The position numbers and the translations under genes were made by a program. Under the pieces are notes generated by a model. The model had not been told where the DNA came from and did no database searches. It saw only the letters and a list, made by a program, of their open reading frames with translations. Below, piece by piece: positions 53,426 through 60,797 of a stretch of DNA of 64,000 nt (position 1 is the stretch's first letter; each line of letters starts with the position of its first letter). This stretch comes from Croceivirga sp. (GTDB taxonomy: Bacteria > Bacteroidota > Bacteroidia > Flavobacteriales > Flavobacteriaceae), in contig JANQSA010000048.1 of assembly GCA_028284285.1 (NCBI GenBank), positions 1-64,000 on the forward strand, given 5' to 3'.

Positions 53426-53890
53426 ATGGAAAACGCTTCTGCCCGCAATCTCTGGGGTGATTTCTTAGATGCCCATTTGGAATTTGTCAATTCCCCTGCA
53501 CCACAGGTTGTTCATTTTTGCGACAATGAAAAAGATGCCAATCAATGTGCAGAATTGGTATGTAAGGATATTAAAAGAGCTACTTCCCATTCTTTATTGG
53601 GCTTACAACTAAGAGGGGAATCCTTACCCAAAATAGGGGATTTTAAGATAGTAACCAACTGGAAGGGAGAAGCAAAATGTGTGATACGGACCACTGCGGT
53701 AAAAATGCTCCCCTATTTTACCATACACGCGGAACATGCCAGACTGGAAGGGGAAGGCGATAAAAGTCTGGAGTACTGGAAAAAGGTACATTGGGACTAC
53801 TACACCCGGGAATTGGCCCCTTTTGAAAAAACACCCAAAGAGAGTATGATTGTAGTTTTTGAACGTTTCGAAAAACTATATCAAAGATAA
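53426..53890 (+). CDS. ASCH-domain protein
   Basis: A 154-residue protein whose residues ~50-140 follow the ASCH (PUA-like) pattern: LRGESLPKIGDFKIVTNWKGEAKCVIRTTAV, then the strand-helix HAEHARLEGEGDKSLEYWKKVHWDYY. ASCH domains bind RNA or nucleotides; some, such as YqfB, hydrolyse N4-acetylcytidine. It starts 12 bases after the first GMC gene, so probably rides on its transcript, though its role appears unrelated to sugar oxidation. Confidence 0.8.
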   Translation: MENASARNLWGDFLDAHLEFVNSPAPQVVHFCDNEKDANQCAELVCKDIKRATSHSLLGLQLRGESLPKIGDFKIVTNWKGEAKCVIRTTAVKMLPYFTIHAEHARLEGEGDKSLEYWKKVHWDYYTRELAPFEKTPKESMIVVFERFEKLYQR

Positions 53891-53941
53891 CGGCTGTTAA
53901 AAAGAAACCCTTTCGGAGGCAATACCACAACTAAAAACTCC

Positions 53942-55078
53942 TCAATCCAAATCAATCCAGACATTTCCCTGTTGATGAGAGTGCACCGTACTTTCAATGA
54001 AGTGCATCCCTCTGACGCCATCTTCCATAGTAGGGAATTCCCCGGCATCATAGACTTCCCCGCGAATAGCTTTTGCCGCGCCGAGGTAAATGTTGGCCAT
54101 AGCATCAAAAATGCCTTCCGGATGCCCGGGAGGTAGCTTCGTACCGTCCAACGAAAGCTCCGAATTATACGGATGCCCCGGTTTATACACCTGTAAAGGT
54201 TGGCCTTCGGTAAAATAATAGAGGAAATTGGGGTTTTCCTGTTCCCAGACAAAACCTCCTTTTTCACCATAAATGCGTATCGCCAAGCCGTTTTCCTCAC
54301 CAGTCGCTACCTGGCTGGCCCGTATCACGCCCTTAACGTGCTTATCCATCCTAACCAAAACGGTGCCGTCTACATCCATTGGGTTGTCATCATACATATA
54401 GTTAAAATCACAGAGCAGGGATCTTACTTTTAGGCCTGTAGTAAATTCCAGCATATTAAAAGCATGAACACCAATGTCTCCCATACAAGAGCTGATCCCA
54501 GCCTTTTTCGGATCCAACCGCCAGACCGAAGCTCTTTTGGCCTCGTCGTGAATAATAGGGTTGATCCATCCCTGATAATATCGCGCATCCACCTTATGAA
54601 TCCTTCCCAGTTCTCCGTTTTTAATCATCTCACGCATTTGTCGTGCCATAGGATAGCCCGTATAGGTATGGGTAAGAGCAAATACCTTCCCGGACTGCCG
54701 GTGCGCTTCCTGCAGCATTTTGGCTTCTTCATAGGTCATGGTCATAGGCTTTTCACAAATAACGTGAAAGCCGTTCTCCAATAATTTTTTGGCCATTGGA
54801 AAGTGTAAAAAATTGGGGGTTTGTACGGAACACACCTGAATACGTTCCTCCTGAGGAAGCTTTAACTCTTCGGCAATCAACGTTTCAAAATCACTATATA
54901 CTCTGTTGACGGGAAGATCAATTTGTTTGGCAAAATCCAAACTATCCTGATGTAAAGGGCTAAATACCGCAGCAACTATCTCATAGTTATCATTAATGTA
55001 CGCGGCCACACGGTGCAACACCCCTATAAGGGAATCCCCACCACCGCCTAAAATTCCAAGTCGTATTTTTTTTGGCAT
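53942..55078 (-). CDS. Gfo/Idh/MocA-family oxidoreductase
   Basis: A 378-residue NAD(P)-dependent dehydrogenase. Rossmann fold IRLGILGGGGDSLIGVLHRVAAYI at the N-terminus, the catalytic strand FHVICEKPMTM (Glu-Lys-Pro) near residue 115, and the C-terminal alpha/beta domain with WRLDPKKAGISSCMGDIGVHAFNM (catalytic Asp/His near 215). Family members oxidise sugars at C1, C3 or inositol hydroxyls. In this locus it may reduce or oxidise 3-keto sugars, or oxidise inositol-like products. Last gene of a minus-strand group MFS-Gfo behind the TIM-barrel lipoprotein and DinB genes. Confidence 0.9.
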   Translation of the reverse strand: MPKKIRLGILGGGGDSLIGVLHRVAAYINDNYEIVAAVFSPLHQDSLDFAKQIDLPVNRVYSDFETLIAEELKLPQEERIQVCSVQTPNFLHFPMAKKLLENGFHVICEKPMTMTYEEAKMLQEAHRQSGKVFALTHTYTGYPMARQMREMIKNGELGRIHKVDARYYQGWINPIIHDEAKRASVWRLDPKKAGISSCMGDIGVHAFNMLEFTTGLKVRSLLCDFNYMYDDNPMDVDGTVLVRMDKHVKGVIRASQVATGEENGLAIRIYGEKGGFVWEQENPNFLYYFTEGQPLQVYKPGHPYNSELSLDGTKLPPGHPEGIFDAMANIYLGAAKAIRGEVYDAGEFPTMEDGVRGMHFIESTVHSHQQGNVWIDLD

Positions 55079-55090
55079 TTTTTGATTGTT

Positions 55091-56317
55091 TTATTCTTTA
55101 TACTCTATTTTTTCATTGGTAAACAAAATACCATACAAAATGGCCACTCCCAACGCAAATAACGCCGGGAAGCGCCAAATCCTGGCCCAATTATGTTCGT
55201 TTTCTACGATCAGGTTGGCGTCCGTTATTGCTCCAGCGATCCAAAACCCAATTAGCATACCCACCCCATAAGTGGCTAACGTAATCAACCCCTGAGCAGC
55301 GCTTTTGTATTTTTCCCCGGCTTTCGTATCGGTATAAATCTGCCCTGATACAAAAAAGAAATCATAGCAGATACCGTGAAGGGCAATACCAATAATCAAT
55401 AAAAAAGCCAATTCTCCCGCATCGCCATAAGCAAATAGCAAATACCGGACTAACCATGCCAGCATCCCCACAAGAATGGTTTTCTTAAAGCCAAATCTCC
55501 TAAAGAAAAAAGGCAGCAATAACATAAATAACACCTCGGAGGCTTGGCCAATGGACATATTTGCGGCAGGATTGGACATTCCTATTTCTCCTAAAAACTG
55601 ACCCGAATGCTGATAGTAGAACGCAAGGGGTATACAAATTAAAACGGAAGCCAAAAAGAAGATCAGATAATTCCTGTCCTTCAAAAGCTTTAAAGCGTCA
55701 AGTCCGATTATATCAGCTATGGATATTCTTTTATTCTTATCCACCCGGGGTGGGGTCTTTGGCAAGGTAAAGCTGAATAACCCCAGTAAGGTTGAGGCAC
55801 CTGCCACCATTAAAAACGTATTTCGCAATTGCCCCTCCTGAACACCTTGCACACTATCCCAGCCGAAAATACTGATGGTCAGTCCGGCCACAATCCATCC
55901 TATTGTTCCAAAAACCCGTACAAAGGCAAATTCCCTGGAAGGGTCTTTCATTTGATTAAAGGAAACGGAGTTTACCAAAGCAAGTGTAGGCATGTAAGCA
56001 ATCATATATCCAAACACATAGGGTACAAATACGGAAATATCCCCGGCATTGGCCATTTTAAACATCAAAAAGGCCCCTATCAAATGTAAAATGCCTAAAA
56101 CCCGTTCTGCATTAAAATAGCGGTCTGCAATTAAACCGATAATAAAGGGTGCTATAATAGCACCCCAGGATTGACTGGAATAGGCGGTGGCAATATCTAC
56201 ACCTGTAGCTTTTAAAGAATTGGGCAAGTACAATCCCATGGTTACAAACCAACCTCCCCAAATGAAGAACTCCAAGAACATCATAAATGACAATTGGATT
56301 TTGGTAGTAATCTTCAT
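55091..56317 (-). CDS. MFS permease, nucleoside:H+ symporter (NupG)-like
   Basis: A 408-residue transporter with 12 hydrophobic helices. The opening IQLSFMMFLEFFIWGGWFVTMGLYLP and the segment VNSVSFNQMKDPSREFAFVRVFGTIGWIVAG are typical of the NupG/XapB (NHS) group. In Bacteroidota these permeases often sit in sugar loci, so the substrate may be a sugar or keto-sugar and not a nucleoside. Spacing is 12 bases to the Gfo/Idh/MocA gene and 14 to the DinB gene. Confidence 0.88.
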   Translation of the reverse strand: MKITTKIQLSFMMFLEFFIWGGWFVTMGLYLPNSLKATGVDIATAYSSQSWGAIIAPFIIGLIADRYFNAERVLGILHLIGAFLMFKMANAGDISVFVPYVFGYMIAYMPTLALVNSVSFNQMKDPSREFAFVRVFGTIGWIVAGLTISIFGWDSVQGVQEGQLRNTFLMVAGASTLLGLFSFTLPKTPPRVDKNKRISIADIIGLDALKLLKDRNYLIFFLASVLICIPLAFYYQHSGQFLGEIGMSNPAANMSIGQASEVLFMLLLPFFFRRFGFKKTILVGMLAWLVRYLLFAYGDAGELAFLLIIGIALHGICYDFFFVSGQIYTDTKAGEKYKSAAQGLITLATYGVGMLIGFWIAGAITDANLIVENEHNWARIWRFPALFALGVAILYGILFTNEKIEYKE

Positions 56318-56331
56318 TAAGTAAGGTTGGT

Positions 56332-56775
56332 TTATCTTTTGTAGAAAATGAAGTCCAAAGCCTGTGGTTCAAAACCGTTTTCCCTAAAATCCATTAAGAT
56401 CTGACCTCTGTGATGGGTAGAGTGATTGATGATATGAAACAGAATATCTTTTAAATCATTTGTAAAAACTCTCCCCGAGGTAGTTTCATACTCTACCCTT
56501 TTATTAAAATTATCGGTGTTCCGAATCACTTCAAAAGTGGCTCTTTGATTTTCGTAATGAATATCCTCCCAGCTTTCAACCTTATGTATTTGCCAAACAT
56601 CGTATTGTCTGTCTTCGCTAATTAAGCGTTTGTTCCAGATATGATGGGTGTTAAGGATGTGTGAGAATAGTTTACAGCTCTTCCGGGGAACGTCTTTCAT
56701 TGCCCTTACCTGTGTAATGAGATTCTTATTGCAGTAAAAATTGTAATCAAACAGTTGGTTAAAGAGTGTATCCAT
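56332..56775 (-). CDS. DinB-family four-helix metal-binding protein
   Basis: A 147-residue DinB/YfiT-like four-helix bundle. The three-His metal site is plausible: His in FSHILNTHHIWN, and His pair in LFHIINHSTHHRGQI (residues ~115-130). Bacterial DinB proteins are often thiol- or metal-dependent hydrolases/transferases. It lies in the middle of the sugar operon with short spacers, which may be accidental or functional. Confidence 0.85.
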   Translation of the reverse strand: MDTLFNQLFDYNFYCNKNLITQVRAMKDVPRKSCKLFSHILNTHHIWNKRLISEDRQYDVWQIHKVESWEDIHYENQRATFEVIRNTDNFNKRVEYETTSGRVFTNDLKDILFHIINHSTHHRGQILMDFRENGFEPQALDFIFYKR

Positions 56776-56795
56776 CGATTCCGAACTAGTTTCCC

Positions 56796-57794
56796 CTATA
56801 TTTTTCCGGCTTTTATTAGTAACTCCCGGGTGGCCCTGATCCCTTCTTCTTCGCTAAGTTCCTGCCCTTCATATTCCACACCAATATATCCTGAATATCC
56901 GGCCTTTTGAACAATTTCCAGCATTTTGTAGTAGTCTATCCTGTTTTCATCGCCTTGCTCATCAAAAGCATAGGATTTGGCACTTACCGCTTTCGCATAA
57001 GGCATTAACTCTTCTACTCCCTGGTACTTATCGTATTCCTCTAAACATTTGGATTCATAATACGAACCGTCTGACCTTTTAATGCAGAAATTTCCAAAAT
57101 CGGGCAAGGTGCCACAATTTTCCATCCCTACCTGTTGAATTACATTAGCCAACCATGCCGCGTTTGAGGAGGGCCCACCGTGATTCTCAACAATTACATT
57201 GATATTCTTGTCTTTTGCGTACCCTGCCAACTTGGTGAGGCCATCTATGGAAGCTTCGGTCCATTCCTCCTTTTCCCTACTCCCATTTAGGTTAACGCGA
57301 ATAGAATGGCATCCCATAGCCGCTGCGGCATCCACCCATTTATGATGGTTTTCAACCGCTTCATTCCTTTCGCCTTCATCCTTTGCTGCCAAATCCCCCT
57401 GACCATCCACCATAATCAAAAGATTCTCAAGTCCGTGCTTTTGCGCTTCCGCATTGCACCTACTTACAAAATTTTCCATCGCCTGTTCGGAAAAATTATC
57501 TTTTTCCAATTCCGGATAGTACAACCCGCTAACATATTCCAATCCGGAAAATCCCCAGTTCTTCGCTTTTTCCGCAAAGGTGTAAGGATCTACACCTTCC
57601 TTCCGGATCATTTTGTTCATAGACCATTGCGCCAGGGAAAGTTTAAAAAAGATTTCAGGTTTTGAAGCCTGATCTTGCTGTTCGGTTACCACTTTTTCTT
57701 CTTGTTTCTTGTTTTCTTTACAACTAATTCCCAACAAAAGGGCCAACATAGTACCAACCACTAGAAGTTCATGTATTCTCTTTCTGTTTTTCAT
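56796..57794 (-). CDS. TIM-barrel sugar isomerase/epimerase-like lipoprotein (AP_endonuc_2)
   Basis: ATG 57794 is preferred over the tracked 57824 because it gives a clean lipoprotein signal (MLALLLGISCKEN); length 332. The mature domain is a hydroxypyruvate-isomerase-like TIM barrel with SLAQWSMNKM, VNLNGSREKEEW, INVIVENHGGPSSN (metal Glu), TLPDFGNFC (metal Asp) and YIGVEYEGQ (Glu). Lipid-anchored TIM-barrel isomerases act outside the cytosol and are frequent in 3-keto-sugar loci. First gene of the operon with DinB, MFS and Gfo/Idh/MocA, divergent from the second GMC gene. Confidence 0.88.
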   Translation of the reverse strand: MKNRKRIHELLVVGTMLALLLGISCKENKKQEEKVVTEQQDQASKPEIFFKLSLAQWSMNKMIRKEGVDPYTFAEKAKNWGFSGLEYVSGLYYPELEKDNFSEQAMENFVSRCNAEAQKHGLENLLIMVDGQGDLAAKDEGERNEAVENHHKWVDAAAAMGCHSIRVNLNGSREKEEWTEASIDGLTKLAGYAKDKNINVIVENHGGPSSNAAWLANVIQQVGMENCGTLPDFGNFCIKRSDGSYYESKCLEEYDKYQGVEELMPYAKAVSAKSYAFDEQGDENRIDYYKMLEIVQKAGYSGYIGVEYEGQELSEEEGIRATRELLIKAGKI

Positions 57795-57852
57795 GATTTT
57801 ACTGCTGTTTTTAAGGATTAGCAAATTAGCAGTTACTACAACGTTTTAGTAT

Positions 57853-57867
57853 CAAATTCCCAATTTG
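57853..57867. promoter_or_regulatory. Palindrome in the divergent control region of sugar module B
   Basis: CAAATT-CCC-AATTTG is a perfect 6-bp inverted repeat with a 3-base spacer, 59 bases upstream of the TIM-barrel ATG and 70 upstream of the GMC ATG. It is central enough to control both divergent operons. The regulator is not encoded in the window as far as I can see. Confidence 0.45.
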
Positions 57868-57937
57868 CAATGGGACTAAATGTAGAAAATTAATTTAATA
57901 TTTAATACTTTTAGAGATTAAACCATGGGGATTTTAG

Positions 57938-59656
57938 ATGAGTAAATTCTATTACAACGAAGAGCAGGAATCTTATGATGCCATTGTAGTAGGGACAGGT
58001 ATAAGCGGAGGATGGGCCGCCAAAGAATTGTGTGAAAAAGGATTAAAAACTTTGGTCCTTGAACGAGGCAGAATGGTGAAGCATCGCGATGACTACGTAA
58101 CGGCCAACATGGATACCTGGGATTTTCCCCATGCCAAGCAACCCACTCAGGAAGATCTTAAAAAACAGGAAAAGCAGAGCAGGACCGGTTATACTACCCG
58201 GGCGGATTCCAAACATTGGTTTGTAAATGACCTTGAACACCCGTATAATGAAACCAAACGTTTTGATTGGATGCGGGGGTATCACGTAGGAGGTCGGTCT
58301 TTGATGTGGGGGAGGCAGAGTTATCGCTTCAGCGATATGGATTTTGAGGCCAATAAAAAAGAGGGTATTGCAGTAGATTGGCCGGTACGCTATAAGGATA
58401 TAGCACCCTGGTATGCCCATGTAGAACGTTACATTGGCGTTTCCGGAGAATCTCTGGGACTTCCCCAACTTCCCGATAGCGTTTTTGAACCCATGATGGA
58501 GCTTAACTGTCTGGAGCAACATGTTCGGGAAAAAGTAGCGGAACATTTTGACGGACGCGTTATTACCGCCGGCCGTGTGGCCCACATTAACAGCGATAAG
58601 CGTTTTGAGGGTAAAGGAAGAATGCGATGTCAATTTAGGAACAGATGTATACGCGGTTGTCCGTTTGGAGCCTATTTTAGCAGTCTTTCTTCTACGTTAC
58701 CGGCCGCAGAAAGTACCGGTTACATGACGTTGCGGCCGGACGCTATTGTGCATGAGATAATCTATGATCCGGACACCAAAAAAGCCACAGGAGTTAAAGT
58801 AATTGACAGGGTGTCCAAAGAAGAATTTGAGTTTAGAGCCAAAGTGATTTTTTTGTGTGCCTCAGCGATTGCCTCTACCGCTATTTTGATGCAATCCAGG
58901 TCCGACCGTTTCCCCAATGGTTTGGGGAATGATTCTGACCAATTGGGAAGAAACATTATGGACCATCACCTGGGTGTTGGAGCAGCTGGAAAGTACGACG
59001 GATTTGAAGACCGGTACTATAAAGGACGTAAACCTGCTGGAATCTATATCCCTCGCTTCCGAAACCTGGGAGGGAGTTCCGATACGGATAAATTTCTCAG
59101 AGGATATGGTTACCAGGGGGGTGCGGCCCGTAGTAACTGGGAAGACGTCATTGCGGAAATGTCGTATGGCAAGGACCTTAAGGAAGCTGTTCTAAAGCCT
59201 GGAGGCTGGACCTTTGGTATAGGAGGTTTTGGCGAAGTATTGCCATATGAAGACAACCGAATGACCCTGGATTACGATAAGCCAGATCCATGGGGGCTTC
59301 CCACCGTTACTTTTGATGCCGAATTCCATGAAAATGAGTGGAACATGCGGGAGGACATGAAAGAACAGGCTGTTGTCATGTTAACCAAAGCCGGTTTACG
59401 GGATGTGAAGCCGTTTGACGATCCCGGCGCTCTGGGATTGGGGATACATGAAATGGGTACGGCAAGGATGGGACGCGATCCCAAAACCTCCGTTTTAAAC
59501 GCGAACAATCAGGTACATGCCTGTAAAAATGTATATGTGACCGATGGGGCATTTATGACCTCCGCAGCCTGTGTGAACCCTTCGTTAACCTACATGGCAT
59601 TCACCGCAAGAGCCGCGAATCATGCGGCGGAAGAACTTAAAAAAGGAAATATTTAG
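57938..59656 (+). CDS. GMC-family oxidoreductase, FAD sugar dehydrogenase catalytic subunit 2
   Basis: A 572-residue paralogue of the GMC enzyme at 51707, alike over its whole length. FAD motif AIVVGTGISGGWAAKELC; cysteines 231, 237 and 241 in CQFRNRCIRGCPFG with the C-x5-C-x3-C-P spacing of 3Fe-4S-bearing dehydrogenases; C-terminal GIHEMGTARMGRDP and NPSLTYMAFTARAAN with catalytic His and Asn. No signal peptide. The small Tat-type subunit gene follows 230 bases later. A seven-codon ORF (57925-57945) overlaps the start codon in another frame. Predicted to oxidise a sugar, probably at C3, and feed electrons to the respiratory chain. Confidence 0.9.
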   Translation: MSKFYYNEEQESYDAIVVGTGISGGWAAKELCEKGLKTLVLERGRMVKHRDDYVTANMDTWDFPHAKQPTQEDLKKQEKQSRTGYTTRADSKHWFVNDLEHPYNETKRFDWMRGYHVGGRSLMWGRQSYRFSDMDFEANKKEGIAVDWPVRYKDIAPWYAHVERYIGVSGESLGLPQLPDSVFEPMMELNCLEQHVREKVAEHFDGRVITAGRVAHINSDKRFEGKGRMRCQFRNRCIRGCPFGAYFSSLSSTLPAAESTGYMTLRPDAIVHEIIYDPDTKKATGVKVIDRVSKEEFEFRAKVIFLCASAIASTAILMQSRSDRFPNGLGNDSDQLGRNIMDHHLGVGAAGKYDGFEDRYYKGRKPAGIYIPRFRNLGGSSDTDKFLRGYGYQGGAARSNWEDVIAEMSYGKDLKEAVLKPGGWTFGIGGFGEVLPYEDNRMTLDYDKPDPWGLPTVTFDAEFHENEWNMREDMKEQAVVMLTKAGLRDVKPFDDPGALGLGIHEMGTARMGRDPKTSVLNANNQVHACKNVYVTDGAFMTSAACVNPSLTYMAFTARAANHAAEELKKGNI

Positions 59657-59886
59657 AACGCTATGAAACATCCATGACAAAATTTCGCCACCCGTCGGAA
59701 TGATGATATGGATGTTACATGTGACCATTAAAAAACAATAAAAATCAACACATGAAACGAGCATTAATAAATTTTAGACATTTTTTCCCAAAAGGTAATG
59801 TTTAAAATTTTTAATGCGAGAGCGTAGCGTTTGCATACGTTCTCAATTTTATAATTAACATAAAATAATTATAAAGATTTAAACGT
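59657..59886. other. Intergenic stretch between GMC 2 and the small subunit
   Basis: 230 AT-rich bases. A hairpin-like pair GAGAGCGTA / TACGTTCTC lies near 59818-59845, and a short ORF of 17 codons opens at 59752 (MKRAL...) with no support. The gap is long for two subunits of one enzyme, so the small subunit may have its own promoter or be more highly expressed. Confidence 0.4.
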
Positions 59887-60543
59887 ATGAAAAGAAGATC
59901 AGCACTTAAAAACATGGGGATGATTTTTGGATATGCGGCCGCTACCCCTGTAGTATTAAGCGTTTTACAGTCGTGCAAGGACAAACCTCCCTATGCGGAA
60001 TGGACACCTTCTTTTTTCGAAAAAGACAAGGGATATGCCCTGGCGCAAATGGTGGATGTTATCCTACCCAAAACGGATACGCCTTCGGCAACAGAAGTCA
60101 ATGTACATGTATTCATAGATGCGTATGCTCATGCGGTACTTCCCGAGGAGCAACAACAATTCACAAAAATGCTCATGGATGCCTTCATGAGCAAAGTATT
60201 GGAAGACTCCGGAAAGGATGATTTGACAGCTCTTGAGGGTGTGGATTTTGAGCCCGCATTGAGCAAATACCTGGCCAAACGAACAGTTGGAGAGGAGGAA
60301 GCACAGGAAAAAGCGATTGGAGAATACATGCAGGCGATCATGGAAGGTGAAGAAGCGGAACTGGATACAGAAACGGCCTGTTATGCTTTTGCCGGAAATA
60401 TCAGGGATATTGCCATTTGGTCCTATAAATCTTCAGAGTACGTGGGAGAAGAAGTACTGGCATATCTCCCTGTACCGGGAGAGTATATTGCCTGTGGGAA
60501 TGTTCAGGAACTAACCCAGGGAAAAGCCTGGTCCTTATATTAG
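59887..60543 (+). CDS. Gluconate 2-dehydrogenase subunit 3-family protein (Tat-exported small subunit)
   Basis: A 218-residue protein with a twin-arginine-like start (KRRSALKNMG) and a hydrophobic stretch ending in SVLQSC, which could also be a lipobox. The mature domain (DKGYALAQMVDVILPKTDTPSATEVNVHVFID) matches the gluconate_2-dh3 family. In FAD glucose and gluconate dehydrogenases this subunit carries the signal for export of the GMC catalytic subunit, so here it probably serves the enzyme at 57938 and maybe also that at 51707. No cytochrome c subunit is encoded nearby. Confidence 0.88.
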   Translation: MKRRSALKNMGMIFGYAAATPVVLSVLQSCKDKPPYAEWTPSFFEKDKGYALAQMVDVILPKTDTPSATEVNVHVFIDAYAHAVLPEEQQQFTKMLMDAFMSKVLEDSGKDDLTALEGVDFEPALSKYLAKRTVGEEEAQEKAIGEYMQAIMEGEEAELDTETACYAFAGNIRDIAIWSYKSSEYVGEEVLAYLPVPGEYIACGNVQELTQGKAWSLY

Positions 60544-60549
60544 TAGTAT

Positions 60550-60579
60550 AAAAATAGCCTTGTTTCTAAGGCTATTTTT
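60550..60579 (+). terminator. Intrinsic terminator after the sugar locus
   Basis: AAAAATAGCCTT - GTTTCT - AAGGCTATTTTT is a perfect 12-bp stem followed by ATTTTGG, a few bases after the small-subunit stop codon. It marks the end of the plus-strand operon. Confidence 0.85.
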
Positions 60580-60797
60580 ATTTTGGATATTCAACATAGT
60601 TGAAATCGATACAGACTAATCGTATCACGTTTCTTTTTAATCCAAAAAAGCGTAAACCGCCTTACCGAACAAAAACGCCTGACATATCCGAAAAACAAAA
60701 CACCCCATGAAAACTTCACCAGGGTGCTTTGATCAAATAAACACTATCACTTAAAAGCCGTTTGGTCCATAAAGACCAGCCGTTTTTTTCTAACGGG

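Noticed and set aside
53881-54300. 139-codon minus-strand ORF
   Set aside because: Overlaps the Gfo/Idh/MocA gene in another frame on the same strand; the longer frame carries all family motifs.
57925-57945. Seven-codon upstream ORF overlapping the GMC 2 start
   Set aside because: May influence translation, but a short overlap of this size is expected by chance and there is no supporting motif.
59752-59805. 17-codon ORF (MKRAL...) before the small subunit gene
   Set aside because: Too short, no recognisable signal or conservation evidence; resembles a chance ORF in AT-rich leader.
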